The notes below the pieces were generated by a model. It had not been told where the DNA came from. It ran no database searches and was given only the letters and a program-made list of their open reading frames with translations. A stretch of DNA of 64,000 bases from CAIVAT01 sp964525995 (GTDB lineage: Bacteria; Bacteroidota; Bacteroidia; Bacteroidales; FEN-979): contig CAZGIM010000019.1 of assembly GCA_964525995.1 (NCBI GenBank), positions 17,218 to 81,217 of the forward strand, read 5' to 3'. The position numbers and the translations under genes are program-made. Shown here piece by piece: positions 35,091-44,299 of the stretch (position 1 is the stretch's first letter; the number at the start of each line of letters is the position of its first letter).

Positions 35091-36530
35091 ATGAAAAAGA
35101 GATCTTTATTAGCCCTGACATTACTGGTTTTGACAATGTCGGCAATCATTCCGGCCCGGCTTTTTGCCCAGAACGGCTCTTCTCTGAAACCACTTGATGG
35201 AAGCTGGTCAGGAGCGTTGAAAATTCAGGGAACGGAACTCAGAATCGTAGTGAACATACGGTTCAACGAATCCGATAGCATGATTGTTACCCTCGACAGT
35301 CCCGATCAGGGAGTAAGCGGTATTCCCACCAGTAAAGTACAGGTCAAAGAGGATTCCATTTTCATTTACTGCAAGAAAATAGGCGGGAAATTCAAGGGCA
35401 AGATTACCCGTAAGCCAGAAACCTTTGACGGAACCTGGAGTCAGTCGGTACTTTCGCTTCCCCTGGTTCTGAAACATCTCGATAAAAAGTTTACGTTGAA
35501 CCGGCCGCAAGAGCCCCGGCCTCCCTTCCCATACAGCATCAGGGAGGTGGTCATTCCGAACCGGGCCGCCGGGTTGGATCTGGCAGGAACGCTTACGATG
35601 CCGGAGCATACTGAAAAAGCCCCGGCAGTGATCCTGGTGTCGGGTTCTGGTCCTCAGAACCGCGATGAAGAGATAATGGGACATAAACCATTCTGGGTTT
35701 TAGCCGATCTCCTGACAAGAAACGGAATTGCCGTGTTGCGTTACGATGACCGGGGCTGCGGAAAATCGGGCGGCGTGTTTAAAACTGCAACAACCCTCGA
35801 TTTTGCTACCGATACCGAAGCCGCACTTGAGTTTCTGAAAACACAACCCGGCATCGACTCCCTACGGATTGGCATCGCGGGTCACAGCGAGGGAGGACTC
35901 ATCGGACCGATCGTTGCTTCCCGGCGCCCCGAAATCGCCTTTCTCGTGTTGATGGCTGGGCCGGGATTCACAGGCGAACAGATTCTTTATCAACAGTCGG
36001 CCCTGATCTCACGGGCAGAAGGGGCAAATGAAAAGTCGGTCGAAGAAGGGCTTTCACTCGCACAACAAATCTATTCCGTATTGAAAAAGACCGGGGATAA
36101 TCAAAAAGCATCAGAAAAAATTTCCCGGATTTACCGGAACTATGATAAAAAACACAGCGCCGACATTGGATACCACAAGATGAGCGACGAAATGATTTCC
36201 ATGCAAACCGAAACCCTTACGGGAAATTGGTTCCGCTGCTTTCTGACCCTCGATCCGCAGGAATATCTTACCAGGGTCACTTGTCCCCTTCTTGCCATTA
36301 CCGGCAGCCTTGATTTACAGGTGCCTCCGGAAGAAAACCTCCGTGCCATCGAAAGTGCTATGATCCTTGGAGGAAATGTTAAATACCAGATAAAAGAACT
36401 TCCGGGATTAAACCATCTTTTTCAGACGGCAACCACCGGAAGTCCTTCGGAATACGGAAAAATCGAAGAGACCATTGCCCCTTCCGCGCTCGAACTGATC
36501 CTTCAGTGGATCCGGTCGAATGTCGAATGA
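35091..36530 (+). CDS. Exported alpha/beta hydrolase
   Basis: The 479-residue product has a signal peptide (to about residue 26, ARLFAQ), an N-terminal beta domain (about 30-150) and a serine-hydrolase domain. The catalytic triad is readable: Ser266 in GHSEGG, an Asp in TGSLDLQVPP (about 407) and a His in LPGLNHLF (about 443). DDRGCGKSGG forms the usual oxyanion-region loop. This architecture is common in Bacteroidota as S9/S33-like esterases or peptidases; the substrate is not deducible. A terminator follows at once. Confidence 0.88.
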   Translation: MKKRSLLALTLLVLTMSAIIPARLFAQNGSSLKPLDGSWSGALKIQGTELRIVVNIRFNESDSMIVTLDSPDQGVSGIPTSKVQVKEDSIFIYCKKIGGKFKGKITRKPETFDGTWSQSVLSLPLVLKHLDKKFTLNRPQEPRPPFPYSIREVVIPNRAAGLDLAGTLTMPEHTEKAPAVILVSGSGPQNRDEEIMGHKPFWVLADLLTRNGIAVLRYDDRGCGKSGGVFKTATTLDFATDTEAALEFLKTQPGIDSLRIGIAGHSEGGLIGPIVASRRPEIAFLVLMAGPGFTGEQILYQQSALISRAEGANEKSVEEGLSLAQQIYSVLKKTGDNQKASEKISRIYRNYDKKHSADIGYHKMSDEMISMQTETLTGNWFRCFLTLDPQEYLTRVTCPLLAITGSLDLQVPPEENLRAIESAMILGGNVKYQIKELPGLNHLFQTATTGSPSEYGKIEETIAPSALELILQWIRSNVE

Positions 36531-36531
36531 C

Positions 36532-36552
36532 CCTGAACGTTCAGGTTTTTTT
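36532..36552 (+). terminator. Intrinsic terminator after hydrolase gene
   Basis: CCTGAACGTTCAGG (36532-36545) is a perfect palindrome followed by seven T, a convincing rho-independent terminator for the plus-strand gene ending at 36530. It separates it from the convergent Omp28 gene. Confidence 0.8.
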
Positions 36553-36561
36553 GATCATCGA

Positions 36562-38664
36562 TCAATGGATCACCTGCATTTTCTTTGTTTCAAGTACACT
36601 TCTCTGATCCATGATGCGGTAGAGATAAAGACCTGCCGGCAGGATCGCGGTGTTCAGACTAATCTGCGTTGTTCCGGGCATTACCTTCCTTGACATCACA
36701 GTTTTTCCATTGATGCCGACGACCTCAACAACCATTGACCGGTCCAGGCCATTCAGGTTCAAGGTAACGAAATCGCGTGCCGGATTGGGATAACAGGTGC
36801 CCAAATATCCATCTGGTACCTTGTTCTTGTCGCTAAATCCCACACCTTCCATAAAATAATCATAGGTCTTGTTAAGGATATCATTCCTGACATCGTCGCT
36901 TTGTACCATCTCAAGTCCTACACCGAAATAGACCACTTTGGCCGATCCTTTTACCGAACGAACGGCTCCGATCTTGGTCAGCGCCGTATTGTAATAAAAA
37001 ATTGCAGAGGCATCGGCAAGTGGTGAAATCTGGTCGGGATACATGTATCCGCCATATATGTCAAAAATATTCGAGATGGCGGTGGTCCCATAGATCGGAT
37101 CGTCCACCTTGGCGATCAGTTTATTATTCGTATTGCTTCCGTCATCGATGAACGATGCCTTCAGGTAATTGGTGTAGAGATCCTGCGCTTCAGGCGTTCC
37201 GTGACTTCCCGAAGCCCCGCTCATGATATCCCATCCAATATCCTGTCCGGCAACAAAGAAGTTGACGCCGTTATCCATAAAGTCTTTCACGGCAATGGCC
37301 TCTGCATCGGTAAAGGCCGGGAAGGTCCATGCACAGTTATAAAAAATGTTGAACAGCTCGCTGAGAATTCCGGCATCGGTCGCCTGCGTGAACAGCGTCG
37401 ATTTCATCACGGCAAGATGATCACAGCCTGCAGCCGTCAGTCCGTCGATATAGACACCCTGGTGTTGGGTGGCTTGATTATCGCCGGCGGCATTTACAAG
37501 CAGGGTATGAACATTCGAGATTACATATGCCGTAAAGTATTTCACAGGTGCATTGGGATTATCGACCGACGACAACTCCAGTACAAAATCCTGGAAAACC
37601 GGCGTAAATCCGGGTGTAACATGAAGGACGATATTATTGGGAATCCCCTTGGTCAAATCAACCACCGTACTGTCAGCGAAAGTCTGTCCGTTGATTTCGA
37701 AGGCTGCCTGCCAGTCGTCCGGGGCGTCGGAAACGAGTTTTATCTTAAAAGGATGGGTACCGGCAATGTTACTGTTCGCAACACAGTTAAAGGAGGTGAG
37801 TTCAAACGGGTGCCCCAGCTTCATGGTCGGCTCCTGGGTGGTGATATCGCCCACATATAAATTCGTGCCGTTGATGGCAGGGACCACATCGCCGGAAAGG
37901 ATCTCCTGGTGGCTCTGTGCCACTGAAACGACCACATCGCAATTTTCGACTACACAGGGAACATTGTTATAATCGGCCGGAATGGTATAAACGTAAGTAC
38001 GCTCAACGAGCGATCCCTGCGTAGTGGTGGTTACTTCATCACCCCACTGGCCGGTGATCAGGTAGCGAAGCATGTGCATATGTTCATAATTATTGCCGGC
38101 ATTGCCACCGGTCTGCGGACCGAAAACATGGTTCTGGATCAGGGCTACATTGATGAAATTGGATGGAACCGCGCTGCTGGCGGTATAATACAATTCAACA
38201 TGTACGGTAAGTTCCCGGTTTGCGGAATTATACGATGTTTCCACTCCGACATTTACCGGCGAAGGTTGCTGGAGGATTAATTCCGATGAAGAGGTCCAGT
38301 CGCCCCGGTTCAGGGCGGTGGATGACCCGGAGAAGATATGACGGTTTACCGTACCCGACGGGTAACCTTGAAGTCCCGTCTGCCCTGCAAGAGGATCTCC
38401 GAAAGGGGTACGGTAATCAGGTTCTCCGCCGCTGGGGGTGGCAAAACTACCCTGGTGAATGGCAATGACCGAAACCCTTCCCGGGTGATTCTCCAGAATA
38501 CTTGCCGCTATGGCGTGTCCATCGGGACAATAAGTACAATGAATTCCGGTATATTCTTCCAACACCACATTTTTATTGAGGGTCTTGGTAGTGACCAGTG
38601 TCTGTGCAGTCGCGCCCCAGATGGCAAACAAGCACAGCATTGCAACAGCTAAAAGTTTTTTCAT
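36562..38664 (-). CDS. Omp28-related secreted protein, T9SS cargo
   Basis: The 700-residue product has a signal peptide (ending ATAQ, about residue 20), then an Omp28-related domain with a thioredoxin-like redox motif (LEEYTGIHCTYCPDGH, near 36-51). The middle is beta-rich, and the last 80 residues are a type A T9SS sorting domain (CYPNPARDFVTLNLNG, AGLYLYRIMD). P. gingivalis Omp28 is a surface protein; the CTYC motif suggests a thiol-based role, which is inference. Two -7 boxes lie upstream, one only five bases from the start. Confidence 0.9.
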   Translation of the reverse strand: MKKLLAVAMLCLFAIWGATAQTLVTTKTLNKNVVLEEYTGIHCTYCPDGHAIAASILENHPGRVSVIAIHQGSFATPSGGEPDYRTPFGDPLAGQTGLQGYPSGTVNRHIFSGSSTALNRGDWTSSSELILQQPSPVNVGVETSYNSANRELTVHVELYYTASSAVPSNFINVALIQNHVFGPQTGGNAGNNYEHMHMLRYLITGQWGDEVTTTTQGSLVERTYVYTIPADYNNVPCVVENCDVVVSVAQSHQEILSGDVVPAINGTNLYVGDITTQEPTMKLGHPFELTSFNCVANSNIAGTHPFKIKLVSDAPDDWQAAFEINGQTFADSTVVDLTKGIPNNIVLHVTPGFTPVFQDFVLELSSVDNPNAPVKYFTAYVISNVHTLLVNAAGDNQATQHQGVYIDGLTAAGCDHLAVMKSTLFTQATDAGILSELFNIFYNCAWTFPAFTDAEAIAVKDFMDNGVNFFVAGQDIGWDIMSGASGSHGTPEAQDLYTNYLKASFIDDGSNTNNKLIAKVDDPIYGTTAISNIFDIYGGYMYPDQISPLADASAIFYYNTALTKIGAVRSVKGSAKVVYFGVGLEMVQSDDVRNDILNKTYDYFMEGVGFSDKNKVPDGYLGTCYPNPARDFVTLNLNGLDRSMVVEVVGINGKTVMSRKVMPGTTQISLNTAILPAGLYLYRIMDQRSVLETKKMQVIH

Positions 38665-38669
38665 GCGTT

Positions 38670-38709
38670 CAAATTTAATCGGTTAGTATGGGTTATCCCT
38701 GCAAACTTA
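38670..38709 (-). promoter_or_regulatory. Two -7 boxes before Omp28-like gene
   Basis: Minus-strand TAAATTTG (38677-38670) stands five bases before the ATG and would give a leaderless transcript; TAAGTTTG (38709-38702) would give a leader of about 34 nt. Both match TAnnTTTG. Confidence 0.45.
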
Positions 38710-38770
38710 CTATTTATTTGCCTGCAGAACCTTGCTGAGGCTAAAAACATGATGGGTGATTTTTAAAAGA

Positions 38771-38802
38771 TTTCAACAATCCACCAATAATCCGTATGTT
38801 TG
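38771..38802 (+). promoter_or_regulatory. Promoter of purB (TTTC-N20-TATGTTTG)
   Basis: TTTC (38771-38774) and TATGTTTG (38795-38802) are spaced by 20 nt, one mismatch from full consensus. The predicted start near 38806 supports the purB start at 38839 and argues against an upstream TTG at 38800. Confidence 0.65.
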
Positions 38803-38838
38803 TTCCACATTGAAAAAGCAACCCTCAAGCGCCTCTTT

Positions 38839-40188
38839 ATGGATTCTTCATTGAACGCAGTTTCGCCGGTTGACGGGCGCTACCGCCATGCAACCGAAGC
38901 CCTGTCGGCCTATTTTTCCGAATCCGCCATAATCCGTTACCGGATCCTGGTTGAAGTAGAGTATTTCATCGCGTTGTGTAACCTGCCGCTGCCTCAACTG
39001 AAAGGCTTCAGCAAAAAAAAGTTCAACGACCTGCGGTCGCTGTACCGGAAGTTTGAAGAGTCCTATGCCGTAAAGGTCAAGGAGATTGAAAAGGTTACAA
39101 ACCATGATGTAAAAGCTATCGAATATTTTCTCCGCGAGTGTTTCGATCAGTTGGGATTAGGCGCTTACAAAGAGTTCATTCACTTCGGGCTGACCTCGCA
39201 GGATATCAACAACACCGCTTTCCCGTTAGCCTTCCGCGATGCTTGCGAGGAGATTGTAAAGCCTCTTCTGGAACAGATTTATCAGGAACTTCTTGATAAG
39301 GCCAAAGAATGGAAGGAAGTCCCGATGCTTGCCCGTACCCACGGACAGCCTGCCTCACCAACCACAGTCGGCAAAGAGTTTTATGTTTTTGTCGAACGGT
39401 TAGGGATGCAGTTAGCGCTCCTGGAAACCATCCCGATCTCAGCGAAATTCGGAGGAGCAACAGGGAATCTGAACGCCCATCTGGCAGCCTATCCGGATAT
39501 CGACTGGGTTAAATTCGCCAATCGGTTTGTGAATAGTACATTAGGGCTGGAACGATGCCAGACCACCACCCAGATCGAACATTATGACAACCTGGCCGCC
39601 CTGTTCGACAACCTGAGCAGGATCAACACCATCCTGATCGACCTGGACCGCGACCTGTGGATGTATATCATGACGGAGTATTTCAGGCAAAAGGTCCGTG
39701 CTACCGAAACAGGCTCCTCGACGATGCCGCATAAAGTCAATCCGATCGATTTCGAAAATTCAGAAGGCAACCTCGGCATCGCCAATGCGATCTTTTCGCA
39801 CCTGTCGGCAAAACTGCCGGTCTCAAGACTTCAACGCGACCTCACCGATTCGACAGTGATCCGGAATATAGGCGTTCCGGTGGCACACTCGGTTATCGCC
39901 TATAAATCACTCCTGAAGGGACTCGACAAACTGATTCTCAACGAGGAAAAGCTGAATGCTGATCTCGAAAAGAACTGGGCAGTTGTTTCTGAGGCTATTC
40001 AGACCATACTGCGCCGCGAAAACTACCCCAATCCTTATGAAGTTCTTAAAAAGCTTACCAGAGGAAAGGAGGGCATCAACCGGAAAAGTCTGGAGCAGTT
40101 CATCGACGGACTGGATATCGCCCCCCGGGTAAAAAAGGAGCTTAAACAGATTACCCCCTTCAACTACCTGGGAATCATTAATTTTTAA
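38839..40188 (+). CDS. purB: Adenylosuccinate lyase
   Basis: PurB releases fumarate from SAICAR and from adenylosuccinate in purine synthesis. The 449-residue product carries the fumarase/lyase superfamily signature GSSTMPHKVNPIDFENSEGN in the second half, the TSQDINNTA segment (catalytic region) and the ARTHGQPA motif. Length and motif order match the E. coli-like PurB class. It stands alone between a divergent Omp28 gene and a GT2 gene. It starts at MDSSLNAVSPVDGRY. Confidence 0.96.
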   Translation: MDSSLNAVSPVDGRYRHATEALSAYFSESAIIRYRILVEVEYFIALCNLPLPQLKGFSKKKFNDLRSLYRKFEESYAVKVKEIEKVTNHDVKAIEYFLRECFDQLGLGAYKEFIHFGLTSQDINNTAFPLAFRDACEEIVKPLLEQIYQELLDKAKEWKEVPMLARTHGQPASPTTVGKEFYVFVERLGMQLALLETIPISAKFGGATGNLNAHLAAYPDIDWVKFANRFVNSTLGLERCQTTTQIEHYDNLAALFDNLSRINTILIDLDRDLWMYIMTEYFRQKVRATETGSSTMPHKVNPIDFENSEGNLGIANAIFSHLSAKLPVSRLQRDLTDSTVIRNIGVPVAHSVIAYKSLLKGLDKLILNEEKLNADLEKNWAVVSEAIQTILRRENYPNPYEVLKKLTRGKEGINRKSLEQFIDGLDIAPRVKKELKQITPFNYLGIINF

Positions 40189-40251
40189 CAAGCTATCGAT
40201 CAGCATTAAACCCGGCCGCCATTCGCCTGCCGCTTTTTATTACGATCCTCT

Positions 40252-41124
40252 ATGAAAGTCAGCGGTTTTACCTTTGTCAGAAATGCCAACCGGTACGATT
40301 ACCCGGTAACGGAATCGATCAGGTCTATTTTGCCTTTGTGTGATGAATTTATTGTGGCGGTCGGCAATTCGGATGACCTGACCAGGGAATTAATTGAGGG
40401 CATCGGCGATGCGAAAATCAAGATCATCGATACCGTTTGGGACGACAACCTTCGGGAGGGCGGACGGGTGTTGGCCGTTGAAACCGATAAAGCTTTTGCA
40501 GCGGTGTCGGCCGACAGTACCTGGGCGTTTTACCTTCAGGCCGATGAGGTGGTGCATGAACAGGACCTGGATGCAATCAGGCGGGCCATGGAACACCACG
40601 AGTGTGATGAACGCGTTGACGGACTCCTTTTCAGGTATCTTCATTTCTATGGATCTTACGATTACTTCGGCAATTCAAGAGACTGGTACCGGAATGAGAT
40701 ACGTGTGGTGCGGAACCTCCGTTCGGTACATTCGTGGCTTGATGCGCAGGGATTCCGAAAATCGGGACAGAAGATGAATGTAGCGCCGGTAAATGCAACC
40801 ATCTATCACTATGGCTGGGTAAAACCACCCGACAGGCAGCAGGCAAAGCAACAAAATTTCCACCGTTACTGGCACAACGATGCATGGATGGTAAAAAAGA
40901 TATCCGAAACCCATGAATTTGACTACTCCGGAATCGATTCATTAGCCCGGTTCACCGGTACCCATCCTGCGGTGATGACCGAACGGATCGCATTGAAAAA
41001 CTGGACATTCGACTTTGACCCTTCCCGTCAAAAAATCGGCCCCGTGCACTGGTTCCTTCGATATTTAGAAAACCTGACCGGTTGGAGACCAGGTGAGTAC
41101 CGAAACTTCAGGCTGGTAAAATAG
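40252..41124 (+). CDS. Glycosyltransferase family 2-like protein
   Basis: The 290-residue cytosolic product begins FTFVRNANRYDYPVTESI, a GT2-like start, with SILPLCDEFIVAVGNSDD and a DxD-like FYLQADEVVHE (about 98-108). It lacks membrane helices. It resembles small GT2 proteins found near cell-envelope genes in Bacteroidota; neither donor nor acceptor can be told. It lies between purB and a DUF5606 gene with no clear promoter, so read-through from purB is possible. Confidence 0.82.
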   Translation: MKVSGFTFVRNANRYDYPVTESIRSILPLCDEFIVAVGNSDDLTRELIEGIGDAKIKIIDTVWDDNLREGGRVLAVETDKAFAAVSADSTWAFYLQADEVVHEQDLDAIRRAMEHHECDERVDGLLFRYLHFYGSYDYFGNSRDWYRNEIRVVRNLRSVHSWLDAQGFRKSGQKMNVAPVNATIYHYGWVKPPDRQQAKQQNFHRYWHNDAWMVKKISETHEFDYSGIDSLARFTGTHPAVMTERIALKNWTFDFDPSRQKIGPVHWFLRYLENLTGWRPGEYRNFRLVK

Positions 41125-41149
41125 CCGTTCATCAGTCAACGTTTTTTTA

Positions 41150-41157
41150 TATATTTG
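41150..41157 (+). promoter_or_regulatory. -7 box of DUF5606 gene (TATATTTG)
   Basis: TATATTTG matches TAnnTTTG and predicts a leader of about 14 nt before the start at 41175. No clear -33 element. Confidence 0.5.
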
Positions 41158-41174
41158 CATCAAACTTATGGGAT

Positions 41175-41648
41175 ATGGATTTAAGTAAGATCTTATCAAT
41201 TTCGGGAAAGAACGGACTTTTTAAAGTTGTCTCACAGGGCAAGAACACCGTCATCGTCGAATCGCTCATCGACCAGAAAAGATTTCCCGCCTTCGGTCAT
41301 GAAAAGATCAGTTCCTTAGAGGAAATCAGCGTATTCACCACAGGAGAGGATATTTCGCTCAAGGATGTATTTAAGGCATTCTTCACCAAACTAGAGGGCA
41401 AACCAGCGCCCGATCCCAAATCGGATAACCTGGCGTTGAAAAAGTTTTTCGAAGAAATGGTACCTGATTACGATAAAGACCGTGTATACGTTTCTGATAT
41501 CAGAAAAATGGCACATTGGTACAACCTGCTGTTGGAGCGTCAGATGATTGAATTCAAAGAGGATGAAGGACCTGCGGATGTACCTCCCGCTGCCACAGAT
41601 CAGGAGGAAACGCCACCCGCCGCCGATTCCGTTACGGAACAGCCCTAA
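41175..41648 (+). CDS. DUF5606 domain protein
   Basis: The 157-residue product begins MDLSKILSISGKNGLFKVVS, the characteristic opening of DUF5606, a small Bacteroidota-specific family of unknown function. The N-terminal half is compact (SH3-like by look), followed by a helical section (ALKKFFEEMVPDYDKDRVY, then MAHWYNLLL) and an acidic, Pro/Ala-rich tail. No signal peptide. It has its own promoter box. Function unknown. Confidence 0.85.
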   Translation: MDLSKILSISGKNGLFKVVSQGKNTVIVESLIDQKRFPAFGHEKISSLEEISVFTTGEDISLKDVFKAFFTKLEGKPAPDPKSDNLALKKFFEEMVPDYDKDRVYVSDIRKMAHWYNLLLERQMIEFKEDEGPADVPPAATDQEETPPAADSVTEQP

Positions 41649-41724
41649 GAAACCTTCACCATTTCAACAAACCCTATCCTGATTCCAAAATCATTTCTGT
41701 TTTTATTTTAGAAAATTATTTGTT

Positions 41725-41732
41725 TATCTTTG
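41725..41732 (+). promoter_or_regulatory. -7 box (TATCTTTG) before hypothetical exported gene
   Basis: Exact TAnnTTTG match in an AT-rich stretch; the predicted leader to the start at 41771 is about 35 nt. It excludes the longer frame beginning at 41720. Confidence 0.55.
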
Positions 41733-41770
41733 ATGAGCAACTCCTGAGTTATTCACCAAAAAACCAGAAC

Positions 41771-42445
41771 ATGAAGACCGGATTAAAAATTTTGCTCCTG
41801 CTGATCCCGGCGATTTTGATCAGCATGATGTCCTATGCGGGGAAAAAGGTGGTTAAACTGACGGTTTCCGAAGCTGATGCATTAATTTATGTCAACAACC
41901 GGCAGGTGGGAACCGGTCAGTGCGAAGTGGTCATTCAATCCGACCAATGTGTCACGGTCAGAATCGAAAAGCTGGCTTACCTTACCGAAGTCATCAAGTA
42001 TTGCAACAAAAAGGGAAACCCGGAGCCCCCGAAAACGCATTTCGTTCAAATGGAACGTGATGATTCGTGGGATGCTTCCGAAGCAACCGACATGGTGAAT
42101 ATCGACATCGAGGTTCCCACCGGCAAAACCGAACTCGAAGCCTGGAAACTGATCAGCCAAATCGTGACCAACCAGTTTGACGTAATCGAAGTCACTGACC
42201 GTGAAACCGGCTATCTCAGAACTGCCTGGGTGATCCAACACTTCAAGAAAAACACCGTTCGATCGCGGATGATCGTCAAACTCGGCTCAAACGATCCGTT
42301 GACCTATCGTGTAAAACTGGTGAGCGAACAGGCCGGACAGCCCGATGCGAGCGTTAAAAGCGAAGAACTCTTTAAAGAATGGGACCGCGTTCTGAAGAAA
42401 TACAAAGAGATCATCAGGGAAATCCAGACCCGGTTAAATAACTAA
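41771..42445 (+). CDS. Exported protein of unknown function (224 aa)
   Basis: The product has a signal peptide (MKTGLKILLLLIPAILISMM, cleavage near SYAG) and a small beta-rich domain: KVVKLTVSEADALIYVNNRQ is reminiscent of PEGA-type modules, followed by paired cysteines (GQCEVVIQSDQC). The second half (about 100-224) is alpha/beta, ending in a basic helix (WDRVLKKYKEIIREIQTRLN). I cannot place it in a named family. It precedes pyrK by 15 nt, so pyrK may depend on its promoter. Confidence 0.75.
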   Translation: MKTGLKILLLLIPAILISMMSYAGKKVVKLTVSEADALIYVNNRQVGTGQCEVVIQSDQCVTVRIEKLAYLTEVIKYCNKKGNPEPPKTHFVQMERDDSWDASEATDMVNIDIEVPTGKTELEAWKLISQIVTNQFDVIEVTDRETGYLRTAWVIQHFKKNTVRSRMIVKLGSNDPLTYRVKLVSEQAGQPDASVKSEELFKEWDRVLKKYKEIIREIQTRLNN

Positions 42446-42460
42446 TTCTTCCGTCGATTG

Positions 42461-43246
42461 ATGCAATTTCGGAAAGTCATCCAGAACCTGACAGTACTCA
42501 GGAACATACGATTGAACGAGCGGCATTTCGTACTGGAGCTCCTTGCCCCTGAACCGCTTCCGACCATGTTGCCGGGCCAGTTTGCCCAGATCTTCGTTGA
42601 ACATTCGCCACGAACTTTTCTGAGGCGTCCCTTTTCCATTCACACCGTCGATTATACGCAAAATACCCTGCGGTTTTTGATCCAGATAAAAGGAGAAGGA
42701 ACCCGGAACCTGAGCACACTGAAAGAACGGGATACCCTCAACGTGATCTATCCCCTGGGAAACTCCTTTTCGTTGCCCGGAACCAAAAAATCGTTGCTGG
42801 TCGGAGGAGGCTGTGGCGTGGCTCCTCTCCTCTTTTTAGCGCAGTTCCTGAATCAAAACCATATCCGGCCGGACATTCTGGTTGGCTTTCGAACCAAAAA
42901 CGAGGTTTCCGAGGTCGAGGCGTATGCAAAGTACGGAACGGTTCACCTCATGACCGATGATGGAACCGAGGGTGACAAAGGACTTGTGACCGAACACCCG
43001 CTTTTTCAGAAGGAGAGGTTGGACTTCCAGAAAATTTATTGTTGCGGTCCTGATGCCATGATGATGGCTGTTGCCCGGTTAGCCCGTTTTCACGGGGCCG
43101 ATTGCGAAGTCTCGCTTGAAAACACCATGGCGTGCGGATTTGGAGTCTGCCTGTGTTGCATCACACCGACCGACAAGGGTAATGAACGGGTCTGCGTTGA
43201 AGGGCCCGTATTCAATACAAAACGGCTTCGCTGGGATGCGATTTGA
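42461..43246 (+). CDS. pyrK: Dihydroorotate dehydrogenase electron transfer subunit
   Basis: PyrK carries FAD and a 2Fe-2S cluster and passes electrons from PyrD to NAD+. The 261-residue product has an FAD-binding region (RPFSIHTVD), a nucleotide-binding loop (LLVGGGCGVAPLLFLAQFL) and a C-terminal cysteine cluster (MACGFGVCLCC, with an earlier Cys in CCGPDAMM). The ATG at 42461 is preferred over the TTG one codon earlier. pyrD follows after 66 nt, so the two subunits are made together. Confidence 0.95.
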   Translation: MQFRKVIQNLTVLRNIRLNERHFVLELLAPEPLPTMLPGQFAQIFVEHSPRTFLRRPFSIHTVDYTQNTLRFLIQIKGEGTRNLSTLKERDTLNVIYPLGNSFSLPGTKKSLLVGGGCGVAPLLFLAQFLNQNHIRPDILVGFRTKNEVSEVEAYAKYGTVHLMTDDGTEGDKGLVTEHPLFQKERLDFQKIYCCGPDAMMMAVARLARFHGADCEVSLENTMACGFGVCLCCITPTDKGNERVCVEGPVFNTKRLRWDAI

Positions 43247-43312
43247 TGAACCCGCGAGACGTTCTGTTGATGCTGTGAGTCTTTACGAAAATTGAATGAT
43301 TCAACCTCTTAA

Positions 43313-44233
43313 ATGCCCATGACCGACCTTTCGATAAATATTGCCGGACTCCGCTTTAAAAACCCCGTCACCACCGCCTCCGGCACCTTCGGATATGGGG
43401 AGGAATTTCTCGATTTTATCGACATCGGGCAACTTGGAGGAGTTTTTGTTAAAGCGGTTACAGGTAAAAACCGCGACGGGAATGCCTATCCCCGTATGGT
43501 CGAGACTCCCTCCGGAATGCTTAATTCCGTCGGACTTCAGAACAAGGGAGTGGACCATTTTTGCCGTGAGATCTATCCGCGGATCAAAAATTTCAAAACC
43601 CACCTGATCGTTAATGTTTCGGGCAGCACGGTCGATGAATATGTCGAAGTTGCCGCCCGGATCAATGAACTGGAAGCCATTCCGGCTATTGAGCTGAATA
43701 TCTCCTGTCCGAATGTAAAACTCGGTGGAATGGCTTTCGGCACCGTTCCCACGATGGCTTCCGAGGTGACCGCTGCCGTCAGAAAAGTTTACCGAAAAGT
43801 CCTGATGGTCAAATTATCACCCAATGTGACCAGCATCACGGATGTGGCCAAAGCCGTGGTTGACGGGGGCGCCGATGCGATCACCCTGATCAACACCCTG
43901 TTAGGGATGGCCATCGACGTGAATCGCCGCCGACCGGTGCTATCGACTATAACCGGTGGACTATCGGGCCCGGCCATCAAGCCGGTCGCTCTGCGGATGG
44001 TATGGCAGGTACACAAAACCGTTGCCGTACCGCTCATCGGATTAGGCGGAATCATGAATGCCACCGACGCCATCGAATTCCTGTTAGCCGGAGCCTCAGC
44101 CGTCCAGGTCGGCACTGCCAACTTCATTGACCCAACCATCAGTCTGAAGATCATCAGGGGAATTGAAGATTATCTCATAAAAAATGATTTCAAGTCGGTC
44201 AGCGAGGTAGTGGGAGCGTTGAATACCGACTGA
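43313..44233 (+). CDS. pyrD: Dihydroorotate dehydrogenase, class 1B catalytic subunit
   Basis: PyrD oxidises dihydroorotate to orotate in pyrimidine synthesis using FMN. The 306-residue product has class 1B features: TTASGTFGYGEEF near the N-terminus, KAVTGKNRDGN, the NSVGLQNKG segment, and ELNISCPN with the catalytic Cys of class 1 enzymes. GLGGIMNATDAIEFL lies in the phosphate-binding region. The pyrK gene just upstream confirms class 1B. A second ATG at 43319 could also be the start. Confidence 0.96.
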   Translation: MPMTDLSINIAGLRFKNPVTTASGTFGYGEEFLDFIDIGQLGGVFVKAVTGKNRDGNAYPRMVETPSGMLNSVGLQNKGVDHFCREIYPRIKNFKTHLIVNVSGSTVDEYVEVAARINELEAIPAIELNISCPNVKLGGMAFGTVPTMASEVTAAVRKVYRKVLMVKLSPNVTSITDVAKAVVDGGADAITLINTLLGMAIDVNRRRPVLSTITGGLSGPAIKPVALRMVWQVHKTVAVPLIGLGGIMNATDAIEFLLAGASAVQVGTANFIDPTISLKIIRGIEDYLIKNDFKSVSEVVGALNTD

Positions 44234-44299
44234 TCCCGGCGAAATCAAAAAATCAGAGCTGAAACCGGATACATCGCATCGATCCCGGCGCAGGATGGA

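Noticed and set aside
38800..38838. Upstream TTG start of purB
   Set aside because: The TTG lies inside the predicted -7 box; the conserved N-terminus begins at 38839.
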